Shown here: piece after piece, positions 1 to 8,435 of the stretch
How positions within the stretch are numbered: position 1 is the stretch's first letter
Layout: each line of letters opens with the position of its first letter
DNA from: Ignavibacteria bacterium UBA4661
Lineage (GTDB): Bacteria > Bacteroidota > Ignavibacteria > Kapaibacteriales > UBA4661
NCBI GenBank assembly: GCA_002405405.1
Contig: DHLT01000179.1
Location: forward strand, 1 to 18,963
Length of the DNA stretch: 18,963 nt
Direction: 5' to 3'
The notes under the pieces: generated by a model
Seen by the model: only the letters and a program-made list of their open reading frames with translations
Database searches by the model: none
Told to the model about the DNA's origin: nothing
Position numbers and translations under genes: made by a program

Positions 1-334
1 TCGAGGGCAGAATTTTGCCGACTCAGCACATCATTGGTGCGCATGATCGCTTCGTTGAAATGCTGGATTTCGATAGCCTGCTCCTCCATGCGGTCAGCAC
101 GCTCGCGAAGCTCGACGGCTTGCTCTTGCAAGACATTGGTTTGCTCCTTTGATCGCTGAAAGAGTGCATCAATGTATGCTATGGTTGGTCGTAAAATTAT
201 ACCGGCAACACCAAAAACAGACCCAACCATCAACACAACAAGACCGCCAATAATCATAATGTTCATTTGCAATGATGACGATAGATTATCATCCAACATA
301 AAGACAAGATGGTTTTGTCGAGCAAAGTATGCCT
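1..334 (-). pseudogene. Continuation of the PilJ/NarX-type sensor in a shifted frame (partial)
   Basis: On the minus strand, the frame that begins around position 334 reads EAYFARQNHLVFMLDDN, then a hydrophobic helix (MNIMIIGGLVVLMVGSVFG), then RPTIAYIDALFQRSKEQ, and then a charged heptad-like stretch rich in E, Q and R that stays open to position 1. This is the expected second membrane helix and signalling coiled coil of the receptor begun at 906. Removing one 4-base AAGC unit joins the two parts into one protein (ELVSKQ followed by EAYFARQ). The gene is therefore broken by a slippage event, an assembly error or phase variation. The output domain is cut off by the window edge. Confidence 0.65.
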
Positions 335-906
335 CTTGCTTGCTTGCTTACCAGTTCTTCGAGTGATCGATCAAGGATGGAAAAATCACGCTGATGACTC
401 GCTAGAGCGTACTCCATGCGAACAATATTGCGCCGTACCAAATCAACAAATGCGATAAATACCGGTTGAAGGGTATCGAGTTCTCGATCGATTTCCGAAG
501 AATGTCGACCCCACCACGGCTCATTTCTTAATCCATCAATGTTAAGCGAAGAATCCCCTTTCAAGAGTGCTTGATGACTTTCTTCGAATATGGCAAGATA
601 CGTTCTTGCGTTGAGCACATACTCACCAATATCGCTTGTGTCTCGATGCAGTGCAGAATTCGATAGCGCAATATTCTTAGTGATTTTTTCTGACAGGGCA
701 CGCTGTCGTCCTGCGATGTTAATACGCCGAGCATAGTTAGAGAGTTGATACATGATGAGTGAGGCAATAACCCCGCACAACGCCGCCACAAGAATAAGCA
801 CCACGCCGGCAATCTTGCTCATGCGAATCAATCGCTCCTTCGGTGTTTCTCTTGTTTGCTTGGTTTCGATATTACCTGCAAGAATATGATGACGGTGTTC
901 AGCCAT
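289..906 (-). CDS. Membrane sensor/chemoreceptor N-terminal part, PilJ/NarX-type domain (frameshifted)
   Basis: The N-terminal 205 residues hold one membrane segment at about residues 30-54 followed by a periplasmic helical region. Just after the membrane segment is INIAGRQRALSEKITKN, which matches the signature of the type IV pili chemotaxis transducer N-terminal domain (PilJ/NarX-like, typically INxAGRQRMLSQRxxK). This domain senses small ligands or surface contact in transmembrane signal transducers. The reading frame is lost at an AAGC repeat at 335-349 and ends 45 bases later with an out-of-frame tail (from about ARGILCS). The second membrane helix and the cytoplasmic coiled coil continue in another frame to the left edge. 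The start is ATG at 906 with no obvious Shine-Dalgarno sequence. The output domain (methyl-accepting, kinase or GGDEF) lies outside the window, so the exact class is unknown. Confidence 0.7.
   Translation of the reverse strand: MAEHRHHILAGNIETKQTRETPKERLIRMSKIAGVVLILVAALCGVIASLIMYQLSNYARRINIAGRQRALSEKITKNIALSNSALHRDTSDIGEYVLNARTYLAIFEESHQALLKGDSSLNIDGLRNEPWWGRHSSEIDRELDTLQPVFIAFVDLVRRNIVRMEYALASHQRDFSILDRSLEELVSKQARGILCSTKPSCLYVG
335..349. repeat. AAGC tetranucleotide repeat at a frameshift
   Basis: The plus strand has CTTGCTTGCTTGCTT, which is 3.75 units of a 4-base repeat (AAGC on the coding strand). It sits exactly where the receptor frame is lost. Loss of one unit restores an open frame from 906 to the window edge. 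Repeats of 4 bases cannot keep frame when they change by one unit, which makes this a plausible slippage site. The repeat is short, so high-frequency switching is not assured. Confidence 0.7.
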
Positions 907-1184
907 AGAGTATCTTTTATGCGTCAGTCAGTGAAAATCTCTCAGGTAGGAAGGAGTACTCGGTGTGTGCACCAAACAACTGACGAAGATACGCAAACAA
1001 ATTGTACAAATTTTAGACTGCAAAAAAATATGAAACGATTATAACAATAGTGGTTTATTCTCTTTAACAAGGGCATAGGGCTTTGGCATAAAGCTTTCAT
1101 TAGTTTTAGTGATTGGTTCAGCCGTCCTGCTTAGTTATCTTGCAGAGTACGTACACCTCGCGCATATCCACACTGTGTTTCACC

Positions 1185-1204
1185 AAGCTGTTATCAGCTT
1201 TTTT
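1185..1204 (+). promoter_or_regulatory. Hairpin with T-run in the leader before the first T9SS cargo gene
   Basis: AAGCTG-TTAT-CAGCTT followed by further T residues forms a 6-bp stem with a 4-base loop and a T-run, ending 21 bases before the ATG at 1226. It resembles a small intrinsic terminator or attenuator. The rest of the 319-base spacer between the divergent genes (907-1225) shows no convincing gene and no promoter I can defend. Confidence 0.3.
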
Positions 1205-1225
1205 CATCATATTTTTTGATTTATC

Positions 1226-4200
1226 ATGAGCCGTTTTTCTCCTTCTTGTTGTGCGAATCTTTTTGGTCGCACAATGCTTTCGATACTCTGCCTTTGGCTC
1301 ATTGCCGGAAGTACTTTTGCCCAAATTGGTTCCTATCGGTACTCGATTGGCTCCAACTCCGCACGGAGCTATCAGTCGCTCGCGAGTCCTACAATTATTG
1401 CCTCCGGCGCCGGTATGGACGATCAGTTTTATCCTAATCAGCAAATCGGTTTTTCTTTTGTATGCGACAACCAAGTCTATACATCGTTTGCCGTCAGCCC
1501 GAATGGGTATCTTATTTTGGGGGTTGCTCCGGCAAGTGCGACAAGTACAACCAACCCTATGTCTCATGATATTGCCGCGCCGCAGACGGTCATCTCTGCA
1601 TTAGGATATGACTTGCGGGGACGCGATAATTCTCGGATTGTTTCACAAGTGCTTGGTTCATCACCGAATCGAACATTTGTTATTCAATGGCAGAATATGG
1701 GTATTGTCAATGGTTCAATTCTGAGCGATACCGTAAGTGCGCAAATCATATTGGAAGAGCAATCGCGCACAGTCTCTATCAGCTACGGAGCACTTCGCTT
1801 AGCAGAGGGCAGTAGCTATGATATTGTTGTTGGTTTGAATTCTTATCCTTCTGTGTTTGTAGGCAGTCAAGCCTCTGTCTTGAGTGTTGATGCGCCTGCC
1901 GCGTCGCTTGCAAATCCATGGGGCAGTGCAACTGCCAACACAAACAACAATAGCACAGCTCGCTTGAGCTTTGGTCGCGCGGAAGATAATTCTTTACTTC
2001 AAGGTACACCGCGCGATGGTGTAAGCTATGTCTTTGAAGCACAATCCAATATTGGTGTTGCTGCTTTCACAGGTATTGCTGATGGTGGTACTCTCCGTAT
2101 TCCTTCGATCTTGTCATGGACTCCGGTTGCAGGCGCATCAAGCTATGAGCTGATATTTCGTCCTGCTAATTCCGGTGGTTTCAGGCAAAATGCTACGCTC
2201 CCGCAATTAGATCTTACACCCGGTAATCGCCAAGCTGCATGGATTATTGATCAACTTTCGCAGGGTCAAGGACCATGGACAATCTCGTTGCAAGCAATCG
2301 TGAATAATGGCACCAACGAAGCACGTGGACCCAGCTCCAATCTTCAGCAAATTACCGTTTTCCGTACGCCCGAACTTGCCGGTATTTCGGCTCGCTCTGT
2401 CGAACTTGGCAGTACATCACGCCTGACGGCACAGTTCCGATTTACATCGATCACTACGCCACCAACCGCTTCGCTCGTACACACTTACAATACTTCCGCA
2501 CCGGCAATTCCCCTGACAGCAATTCAGGTGGTCAGTGCACAGTCTATCAGCTTTTCTGCCGCTATTCCGGCAAATGCCATAACCGGCACATACAATCTTG
2601 TGTTATCAGGTACAACAACATCAACATTTCCCGCCGTATTAAATGTTCTTCCGGCTCTTCCTCCGGGCAATCGCACAGGTATTGTTACTGCTGAAATTCC
2701 TTTTCGTCCACGCGTACATGGATGGAATTTTGCAAACTCCGGCGCAGATGTTTGGCCTGAAATTTATTTCAATCGTTATGACTATACCAATACTCGCTAT
2801 CCTGCCGATGTACGCGCATTAAATCCGAAATCATCAGACTTTCCGGCTTGGGATGATTTTGTCGTCAGCTATCAACTCGGTACACGACAAAGTCCTTTCG
2901 TTGGTTCCGGCACTTCAACACCAACACAAGAAGCTCTCAATCAGTGGAAAACAAGTAAAAAAGCATGGGGTGGCTCCTGCGCCGGCTTTGCGATTTCAGC
3001 ACTGATGGCATACAATGGCGATTATCGTTTTACAAGCGATCTCTTTACTACTCCGAATACTGACCAGTGGAAAACATTGATTCATCGTCAGCAAATTTCG
3101 CAATCATACCCGACATTCATCGGCTCAGCCCAAGATGACCCCAACAAGACAGTTCAAAAAATTATCGAGTTGTGGCAACTTCCCCGCGGGAAACATCCTT
3201 GGGTAGGCATTTACCAAATCGAGAATGGTCAAATCAAAGGTGGACATGCGTTGGTGCCATATCGGATTGTTACACGCACCGGCGACAACAATGAGATTTT
3301 TGATGATGTGTTTGTCTATGACATGAATTACCCGGGTGATACCACCCAACGTGTAACCGTGAATCGTACTCGCAATACTTGGTCGTATAATGGTTTCCTG
3401 AATGCTGATGATATTGCCGCCGGAGCGGCGAACCCATGGGGCGGTACATTCGGCTTTAATCCTATTTTCAGTGCGGATGCTGCGGTGCCAATTCCGTTGA
3501 ATCCTTCTACCTCATTCTCGCGCGCTCAACTTGCCCAAGCAGCGACCCAAGACCAAGAGCAGGTCGAGGTGTTTTTTGAAGATGACGAAGACGATGCTAA
3601 CGAAGCAGCCATGAAAGCAGGAGTTATCAGCCAAGTCAAACAAAATCTGACGCCAACTGTTACGATCGTCAATGCCGATAATCGTACTGTGTCGAATCGT
3701 GGCGATGATATGCTCCGCCCAAGTTTACCCGGTGCTGCAGTTAATCTTCCGATTGCCACCGGTGCCAATGTAGATGTGGCGGGTATGAGCTTGCCTAAAC
3801 AAGGCACCAATTCCATGCGTTTACGCTTTACACCATCGCGTCGCCAAAGTAATAACTTTACCGGTGGCTATCTAGGTCGCTTTGGTGCATTTTTGCAGTG
3901 GAGTTCAACCGTGACAACCGCTTCTCAAGATGTAGATATCAATTACCCGAATAACTCGATGCGCCTGATTGCTAATGCTGCGGGTTCAAACTACATCGCG
4001 ACATTATCGAAAACCGATCCGACTGATTCGGTATGGATGAATATCATTACTGTTCAAAACTTTGCTATGACCGCACGCGACTCTATGGACATTCGTTTGG
4101 TCAATGACGGTAATTCGATTGTGATTACCAACTACGGCGGTGCAAAACAGTATGATTTGGCGTTGGAGCGATATGACACAACATCATTTAGTCGCATCCG

Positions 4201-4639
4201 TATCGGTGCGCGTGAATCGCAAACGATTGCCATCGCTGATTGGAATACGATCAATCGTTGTCAAGTCATGGTACGTGTTGATCGCGGCATTAAAGGCAAA
4301 ACGGATTCCGTCTTCTTCTTGCGCCGTGTCGGTACAGTTTCCTCCGTTCAGCCGGGAAATGCCGCCGATGTCTTTTCAATGCAGGTCTATCCTAATCCTG
4401 TGCGTGATGTTGCTTCGGTGGGCTATTACCTGCCAAGTTCAGCCGCTGTGCGCGCTGAAATTGTCAATGTTCTTGGAAATGTTGTCTATAGTGTTCCCGA
4501 ACAACGTCAAGCAGGCGGCAAACAAACACTCTCTGTCCCCGTAGAACGTTTTACTGCCGGTATGTACTATGTTCGACTCATGATTAACAATGGTATTTCG
4601 ACCTTTACTGCAAGCAGAGCATTACAAGTCATTCGATAA
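1226..4639 (+). CDS. Secreted T9SS cargo protein with papain-like cysteine peptidase-type domain
   Basis: This 1137-residue protein begins with a signal peptide (hydrophobic core about 18-31, cleavage probably after FAQ). ATG 1226 is used; an internal ATG at 1274 would also leave a signal peptide. Residues about 55-270 form a beta-rich module of the kind seen in many FCB secreted proteins (DDQFYPNQQIGFSF, SPNGYLILG). Residues about 280-380 look like fibronectin type III (LSWTPVAGASSYEL), and a further Ig-like module follows to about 475. Residues about 490-755 carry WGGSCAGFA (Cys585), GGHALVPY (His674) and VYDMNYPG (Asp699/Asn701). These have the order and setting of a clan CA (papain-like) Cys-His-Asp/Asn triad. 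An acidic patch (FFEDDEDD, about 783-790) follows. The last 80 or so residues, starting VYPNPV and ending in SRALQVIR, are a T9SS type-A sorting domain, so the protein should be exported and surface-attached or released. The peptidase role is inferred from the motifs only. Confidence 0.85.
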   Translation: MSRFSPSCCANLFGRTMLSILCLWLIAGSTFAQIGSYRYSIGSNSARSYQSLASPTIIASGAGMDDQFYPNQQIGFSFVCDNQVYTSFAVSPNGYLILGVAPASATSTTNPMSHDIAAPQTVISALGYDLRGRDNSRIVSQVLGSSPNRTFVIQWQNMGIVNGSILSDTVSAQIILEEQSRTVSISYGALRLAEGSSYDIVVGLNSYPSVFVGSQASVLSVDAPAASLANPWGSATANTNNNSTARLSFGRAEDNSLLQGTPRDGVSYVFEAQSNIGVAAFTGIADGGTLRIPSILSWTPVAGASSYELIFRPANSGGFRQNATLPQLDLTPGNRQAAWIIDQLSQGQGPWTISLQAIVNNGTNEARGPSSNLQQITVFRTPELAGISARSVELGSTSRLTAQFRFTSITTPPTASLVHTYNTSAPAIPLTAIQVVSAQSISFSAAIPANAITGTYNLVLSGTTTSTFPAVLNVLPALPPGNRTGIVTAEIPFRPRVHGWNFANSGADVWPEIYFNRYDYTNTRYPADVRALNPKSSDFPAWDDFVVSYQLGTRQSPFVGSGTSTPTQEALNQWKTSKKAWGGSCAGFAISALMAYNGDYRFTSDLFTTPNTDQWKTLIHRQQISQSYPTFIGSAQDDPNKTVQKIIELWQLPRGKHPWVGIYQIENGQIKGGHALVPYRIVTRTGDNNEIFDDVFVYDMNYPGDTTQRVTVNRTRNTWSYNGFLNADDIAAGAANPWGGTFGFNPIFSADAAVPIPLNPSTSFSRAQLAQAATQDQEQVEVFFEDDEDDANEAAMKAGVISQVKQNLTPTVTIVNADNRTVSNRGDDMLRPSLPGAAVNLPIATGANVDVAGMSLPKQGTNSMRLRFTPSRRQSNNFTGGYLGRFGAFLQWSSTVTTASQDVDINYPNNSMRLIANAAGSNYIATLSKTDPTDSVWMNIITVQNFAMTARDSMDIRLVNDGNSIVITNYGGAKQYDLALERYDTTSFSRIRIGARESQTIAIADWNTINRCQVMVRVDRGIKGKTDSVFFLRRVGTVSSVQPGNAADVFSMQVYPNPVRDVASVGYYLPSSAAVRAEIVNVLGNVVYSVPEQRQAGGKQTLSVPVERFTAGMYYVRLMINNGISTFTASRALQVIR

Positions 4640-4675
4640 TTGATATCGGAACACGTTGTAACAATTCTGTGCAAT

Positions 4676-4721
4676 AAGAACCACACCTGATTATACTGCT
4701 TGTACAATGGGTGTGGTTCTT
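4676..4721 (+). terminator. Intrinsic terminator after the first T9SS cargo gene
   Basis: AAGAACCACACC (4676-4687) and GGTGTGGTTCTT (4710-4721) are perfectly complementary 12-base arms around a 22-base loop, starting 36 bases after the stop codon. The T-run is short (TTCTTTATT), so termination may be partial. The hairpin is nearly symmetrical and could act on either strand. Confidence 0.65.
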
Positions 4722-4777
4722 TATTATGTATTATGCGAATAGTCACGACAATTTTTCATCATGTTTCAAAAAGATCT

Positions 4778-5983
4778 ATGACCATAACCCAACGATTATT
4801 TTTGCGTGTTGCAGGTACACTGCATGTCTTTGCAGTATTCGGTTGTATTGTCCTTACGCCGCTCTTCTTGCGTGCGCAAACGCTCAATCCAGGAGAAATT
4901 ATCCCGCAGTCGGGCGATGTGGTTCGCCTTATTTTCGGCAATGCAGGATTCACGCAAATGCTACCAATCATTGCGCGTGCTAATGCTAATGCTCCTTGGG
5001 ATTTCCGCGATCTGCGCGCACGTCCTGCCGATACGCTCATTCGTACCTATGGGGCTGTACCTGATTCCCTTCGTGCGACATTTCCCTCGGCAAACCTGCT
5101 ACAAACAACCGTTTATCGCACTTCGACTAATGCATCACTCTTGCAAGACCTTGTGTTGATGCGTACCGGTACGGATTCCGTTGCCTTCTTGGGCGTTCGC
5201 ACACTCATTGCCGGACAACCGCTTATTTACCCGTACACAAATCCTGAAACGCGCCTGCGCTTGCCACTGTCGGCAGGAACAACGTACACACGCATCCTCG
5301 CGGCACGTGTTTCGGCAAATTTTACCCTGAATGGCATTACTCTTCCGGTGTCGGTTCAGCGCGTGGGAACATTACGCACAACTGCTGAAGCCGGTGGTAC
5401 ACTCACACTTCCGGCGTCCGATGGCACGGTCCGTGCAATCAGTTCCGTACTTCGCGTACGCACAACATTGAATCTCACTGACAGCGTGTCCTTTACGGGT
5501 ATTCCTGTTCCTGCTACACCCTTACCCGTGAATGATACGACGATCGCCTTTTACGCATCAAGTTCGCGGTATCCACTGGCAGAAGTGAATTATGGTAATC
5601 AAACGGTGATTAACGAGAGCAATCCGATTTCTCTGCCGCCGAATATCATTTCGTATCGAACATTCCTTTATAACAATGCTCTGCCTGCCGGCACAAGTGC
5701 GCTGGCGAATTCGGCACTGCGCTCTGTGCTCAACCCGACACTTGTTCCTAATCCTGCTGATCGCTCACACACAGAATTGCGCTTGAATGTGACGACTGCC
5801 CAGCGCATAACGATTGGCGTTTTCGATATGATGGGGCATGAAGTCTTTCATGCAGGAACGATGGAGTTTGGCATCGGCGATCATGTGGTACAATTACCCA
5901 CCGAACACTTAACGGCAGGGCTGTATGTGGTGCGTGCGCAAGTGGGCAGTACTATGATTGGATCAATGCTTGTAGTGCGGTAG
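4778..5983 (+). CDS. Secreted T9SS cargo protein of unknown function
   Basis: From ATG 4778 the product has 401 residues. Earlier in-frame starts reach back into the terminator hairpin and would spoil the signal peptide, so 4778 is preferred. The N-terminus has a basic start and a hydrophobic core (about 10-30) with a likely cleavage after LRAQ. The central part is rich in Thr, Ser, Leu and Val, predicted beta-strand, and shows no motif I recognise. It contains WDFRDLRARPADTL, a phrase reminiscent of other FCB surface proteins of unknown role. The last 80 or so residues (from PTLVPNPADRSHTELRL to MLVVR, with DMMGHEVF and LTAGLYVVR) are a T9SS type-A sorting domain. The gene follows the other cargo gene on the same strand but a terminator separates them, so cotranscription would need read-through. 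Confidence 0.8.
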   Translation: MTITQRLFLRVAGTLHVFAVFGCIVLTPLFLRAQTLNPGEIIPQSGDVVRLIFGNAGFTQMLPIIARANANAPWDFRDLRARPADTLIRTYGAVPDSLRATFPSANLLQTTVYRTSTNASLLQDLVLMRTGTDSVAFLGVRTLIAGQPLIYPYTNPETRLRLPLSAGTTYTRILAARVSANFTLNGITLPVSVQRVGTLRTTAEAGGTLTLPASDGTVRAISSVLRVRTTLNLTDSVSFTGIPVPATPLPVNDTTIAFYASSSRYPLAEVNYGNQTVINESNPISLPPNIISYRTFLYNNALPAGTSALANSALRSVLNPTLVPNPADRSHTELRLNVTTAQRITIGVFDMMGHEVFHAGTMEFGIGDHVVQLPTEHLTAGLYVVRAQVGSTMIGSMLVVR

Positions 5984-6007
5984 GATGTACCTTTTTGATA
6001 TCAACAA

Positions 6008-6055
6008 ACAACACCCTCGATGACCATAGAGTTTGTCGAGGGTGCTGTGTTTTTT
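6008..6055 (+). terminator. Intrinsic terminator after the second T9SS cargo gene
   Basis: CACCCTCGA (6012-6020) pairs with TCGAGGGTG (6036-6044). The stem extends by ACA/TGT after one mismatch, and a run of six T residues follows (6050-6055). It begins about 25 bases after the stop at 5983. It also separates the restriction-modification pair from upstream transcription. Confidence 0.75.
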
Positions 6056-6115
6056 GTAGCTTGCAACAAGCAAGATGATATGACATCAAATCACTCTAAA
6101 TCTATACACATAGTT

Positions 6116-6907
6116 ATGAGTACCATGAAATTCCCTGACGATTTTCTCAACACCATTATCTGTGGAGATAGTTTGTCTGTTATGCAACAAATGCCTGACA
6201 ACTGCGTGGATCTAATCGTAACCTCTCCTCCTTATAATTTAAAAAATTCAACCGGCAATGGAATGAAAAATGGTAATGGCGGTAAATGGGCTGGTGCCGC
6301 TCTTGTGAATGGATATAGCCATCATGATGATAATATGCCTCATGATGAGTATGCAGAATGGCAATACAAATGTCTCAAAGAAATGTTTCGACTGATAAAA
6401 AACGATGGGGCTATTTTTTACAATCACAAGTGGAGAGTACAAGGTGGTCTCATTCAGGATCGCATGGACATCATCAGAGATATACCTGTACGGCAGGTTA
6501 TCATTTGGCGGAGGAAAGGTGGTATCAATTTCAATCCCGGATATTTTTTACCGACATACGAGGTGATTTATTTAATTCCCAAACCGGATTTCAAACTTGT
6601 TCCGAAAGCAAATGCTCATGGTGATGTTTGGGAGTTCACGCAAGAAATGAATAATGACCATCCCGCACCATTTCCGGTGGCTCTCATTGATAGAATCATT
6701 TCATCTACACACGCACAAATCATCATGGATCCGTTCTCCGGTAGTGGAACAACTGCTGTCGTAGCATCAGGGCTTGGAAGAAATTTCATTGGAATTGAAC
6801 TTTCTCCTGAGTACTGTGAAAAATCGAAAGAGAGAATCGAGCGCAATAAAAAACATAGCGAGATCGCCAAACTCTACCCAGCAACTCTTTTTCAGGGTAT
6901 TGCATGA
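6116..6907 (+). CDS. Type II DNA methyltransferase, N4-cytosine-type (beta class)
   Basis: This enzyme transfers a methyl group from S-adenosylmethionine to a base in a short target, protecting host DNA from the partner endonuclease. From ATG 6116 it has 263 residues; ATG 6125 is an alternative, and earlier in-frame codons run into the terminator. Catalytic motif IV is TSPPYNL (36-42). Motif I comes late, as DPFSGSGTT (205-213) followed by GRNFIGIELSPEY. The order IV before I is the beta arrangement. SPPY is the usual form in N4-cytosine enzymes, while adenine enzymes mostly have DPPY or NPPY. N4-cytosine methylation also fits the known partners of MvaI and BcnI endonucleases. The stop overlaps the start of the endonuclease gene by 4 bases (ATGA at 6904), which indicates translational coupling. 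No controller gene is seen. Confidence 0.9.
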   Translation: MSTMKFPDDFLNTIICGDSLSVMQQMPDNCVDLIVTSPPYNLKNSTGNGMKNGNGGKWAGAALVNGYSHHDDNMPHDEYAEWQYKCLKEMFRLIKNDGAIFYNHKWRVQGGLIQDRMDIIRDIPVRQVIIWRRKGGINFNPGYFLPTYEVIYLIPKPDFKLVPKANAHGDVWEFTQEMNNDHPAPFPVALIDRIISSTHAQIIMDPFSGSGTTAVVASGLGRNFIGIELSPEYCEKSKERIERNKKHSEIAKLYPATLFQGIA

Positions 6908-7695
6908 AGACCTATACTAAACAAAGTTTGATTGACGAACTCAAGAAAATTGCATCTAAAGGTTGGATTGAAAATAGACGGCGTGGCAATGATGGAGGCA
7001 TTGGTAATACGCTTGAAGACTTGCTTGGTATCGTCGAAAACAATCTACCGCTTCCCAATGCAGCAGAGTGGGAATTGAAGTCTCAACGATTAAAGACCAC
7101 TGCTCTCACGACTCTTAAGCATACAGAGCCGTCGCCTATCGGTATGAAACTTGTTTCAAAAATTCTTCTTCCCAACTATGGATGGAAACATCAAAACACT
7201 TCAGGAAATCATCCTGAAAATGAAATGAGTTTTCGCCAAACTATTCATGGATTGAAGCGGAGTGATCGCGGGTTCATGGTTCAGATTGATCGAACAGAAA
7301 GGAAAGTTCTCATTTCATTTGACCACACAAAAGTTTCTGATCGTCATGCGTCTTGGCTCGAAACGGTCAAATCCAATATCGGGTTAGGTGAACTTAACCC
7401 TCAGCCATACTGGGGTTTTGATGATTTATCGAATCTCATCGGAGCAAAACTTCACAATTGCTTTTACGTGCAAGCTCAAGTCAAAAGAATAAAAGGCGTT
7501 GAGTTCTATCACTATTGCAAAGCAATGATGCTTGAAAAATTCAATTTCGATGGCTTTCTTAAAGCTCTCGAAGAAGGAAATGCTCTCGTTGATTTTGATG
7601 CTCGCACACACCATAATCATGGGACTAAGTTTCGCATGAGAAAAAACTGCCTACCCCAACTGTATGAGAAAGCAACAATAATCATTGATGATTAA
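6904..7695 (+). CDS. Type II restriction endonuclease, MvaI/BcnI family
   Basis: This 263-residue protein resembles the MvaI/BcnI family of monomeric nicking-style restriction enzymes. It has the family phrase GIGNTLEDLLGIVENN (32-47) followed by AEWELKSQR, in which Glu57-x-Lys59 fits the E-x-K part of the PD-(D/E)xK nuclease core. Later segments (FRQTIHGLKRSDRGFMV, YYWGF-like NPQPYWGFDDL, FDARTHHNHGTKFRMRKN) look like a complete domain. Family members recognise CCWGG (MvaI) or CCSGG (BcnI); the near absence of CCWGG in this window favours CCWGG. The gene overlaps its methyltransferase by 4 bases. It ends 6 bases before the convergent ATPase gene, with no terminator between them. The pair looks AT-richer than its neighbours, which suggests transfer. 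Confidence 0.85.
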   Translation: MKTYTKQSLIDELKKIASKGWIENRRRGNDGGIGNTLEDLLGIVENNLPLPNAAEWELKSQRLKTTALTTLKHTEPSPIGMKLVSKILLPNYGWKHQNTSGNHPENEMSFRQTIHGLKRSDRGFMVQIDRTERKVLISFDHTKVSDRHASWLETVKSNIGLGELNPQPYWGFDDLSNLIGAKLHNCFYVQAQVKRIKGVEFYHYCKAMMLEKFNFDGFLKALEEGNALVDFDARTHHNHGTKFRMRKNCLPQLYEKATIIIDD

Positions 7696-7701
7696 CTTAC
7701 T

Positions 7702-8394
7702 CTACAGCCGCTCTTCGCGCTCCACACTACCATCAAGTAAGTGGATAATCCGTGAGCCATACTGTGCATTCTGTTCAGAGTGGGTTACCTGAATAATGGT
7801 TGTGCCTTGCTTGTGGAGTGCTTGAAAGGTCTCCATGATTTCACGTCCCTGTGCAGAATTAAGATTACCCGTTGGCTCATCAGCAAGAATAACCGCAGGT
7901 TGAATAATCAATGCCCGTGCAATGCCCACTAATTGCTGTTGCCCGCCCGACAGTTGATGTGGGAAAAGATCTTTTTTTGCCACGATATGAAAACGATCCA
8001 ACATATCAGCAACACGGCTTTTACGCTCAGAGCTACTGACTTTTTGATACAGAAGCGGTGCCTCGATGTTTTCTTCGACGGTGAGTTCGTCAATCAAATG
8101 ATAGCTCTGAAACACAAACCCGATATGGTGCTTGTGCAGATCACTGCGCCTACGCTCATTGAGCGTATGCACGGCTGTACCATCAAAGATATACTCCCCT
8201 TCGGATGGCTCGTCGAGCATACCAAGAATATGCAGGAGCGTGGATTTTCCCGAACCTGACGGACCCATGATCGAGACAAATTCTCCTTTGGCAATATCGA
8301 GTGTGATATTGCGGAGAACCCATGTCCGCATACCTGCTGTTTTCGGCACAGCATAATACTTTTCGAGACGATTGGTATGGATGAGCGATGACAT
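7702..8394 (-). CDS. ABC transporter ATPase (MacB/LolD-type), second copy in operon
   Basis: This 230-residue ATPase powers an FtsX-type permease. Motifs in order: Walker A GPSGSGKST (44-52), Q-loop Gln96 (FVFQSYHLIDELTV), signature LSGGQ (148-152), Walker B AVILADE (167-173) followed by PTGNL, and switch His205. The residues after the signature read QQLVGIARAL where the usual form is QQRVAIARAL; the Arg after LSGGQQQ is Leu here. It is the last gene of the efflux operon, 41 bases after the permease, which makes it the likely partner of that permease. The start is ATG 8394 without a clear Shine-Dalgarno sequence. Confidence 0.9.
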   Translation of the reverse strand: MSSLIHTNRLEKYYAVPKTAGMRTWVLRNITLDIAKGEFVSIMGPSGSGKSTLLHILGMLDEPSEGEYIFDGTAVHTLNERRRSDLHKHHIGFVFQSYHLIDELTVEENIEAPLLYQKVSSSERKSRVADMLDRFHIVAKKDLFPHQLSGGQQQLVGIARALIIQPAVILADEPTGNLNSAQGREIMETFQALHKQGTTIIQVTHSEQNAQYGSRIIHLLDGSVEREERL

Positions 8395-8435
8395 AAGTAG
8401 AGAGGGAAAAATGTGAAAAAAATTTGCCTATTGCT

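Noticed and set aside
1118..1567. 149-residue minus-strand frame over the start of the first cargo gene
   Set aside because: It is Arg/Lys/Cys-rich antisense to a signal peptide and beta module; no motif supports it.
4700..4777. Earlier start for the second T9SS cargo protein
   Set aside because: It begins inside the terminator hairpin and puts about 26 residues in front of a good signal peptide.
6020..6115. Earlier start for the methyltransferase
   Set aside because: The frame begins inside a terminator stem and adds residues unlike the family; ATG 6116 fits.
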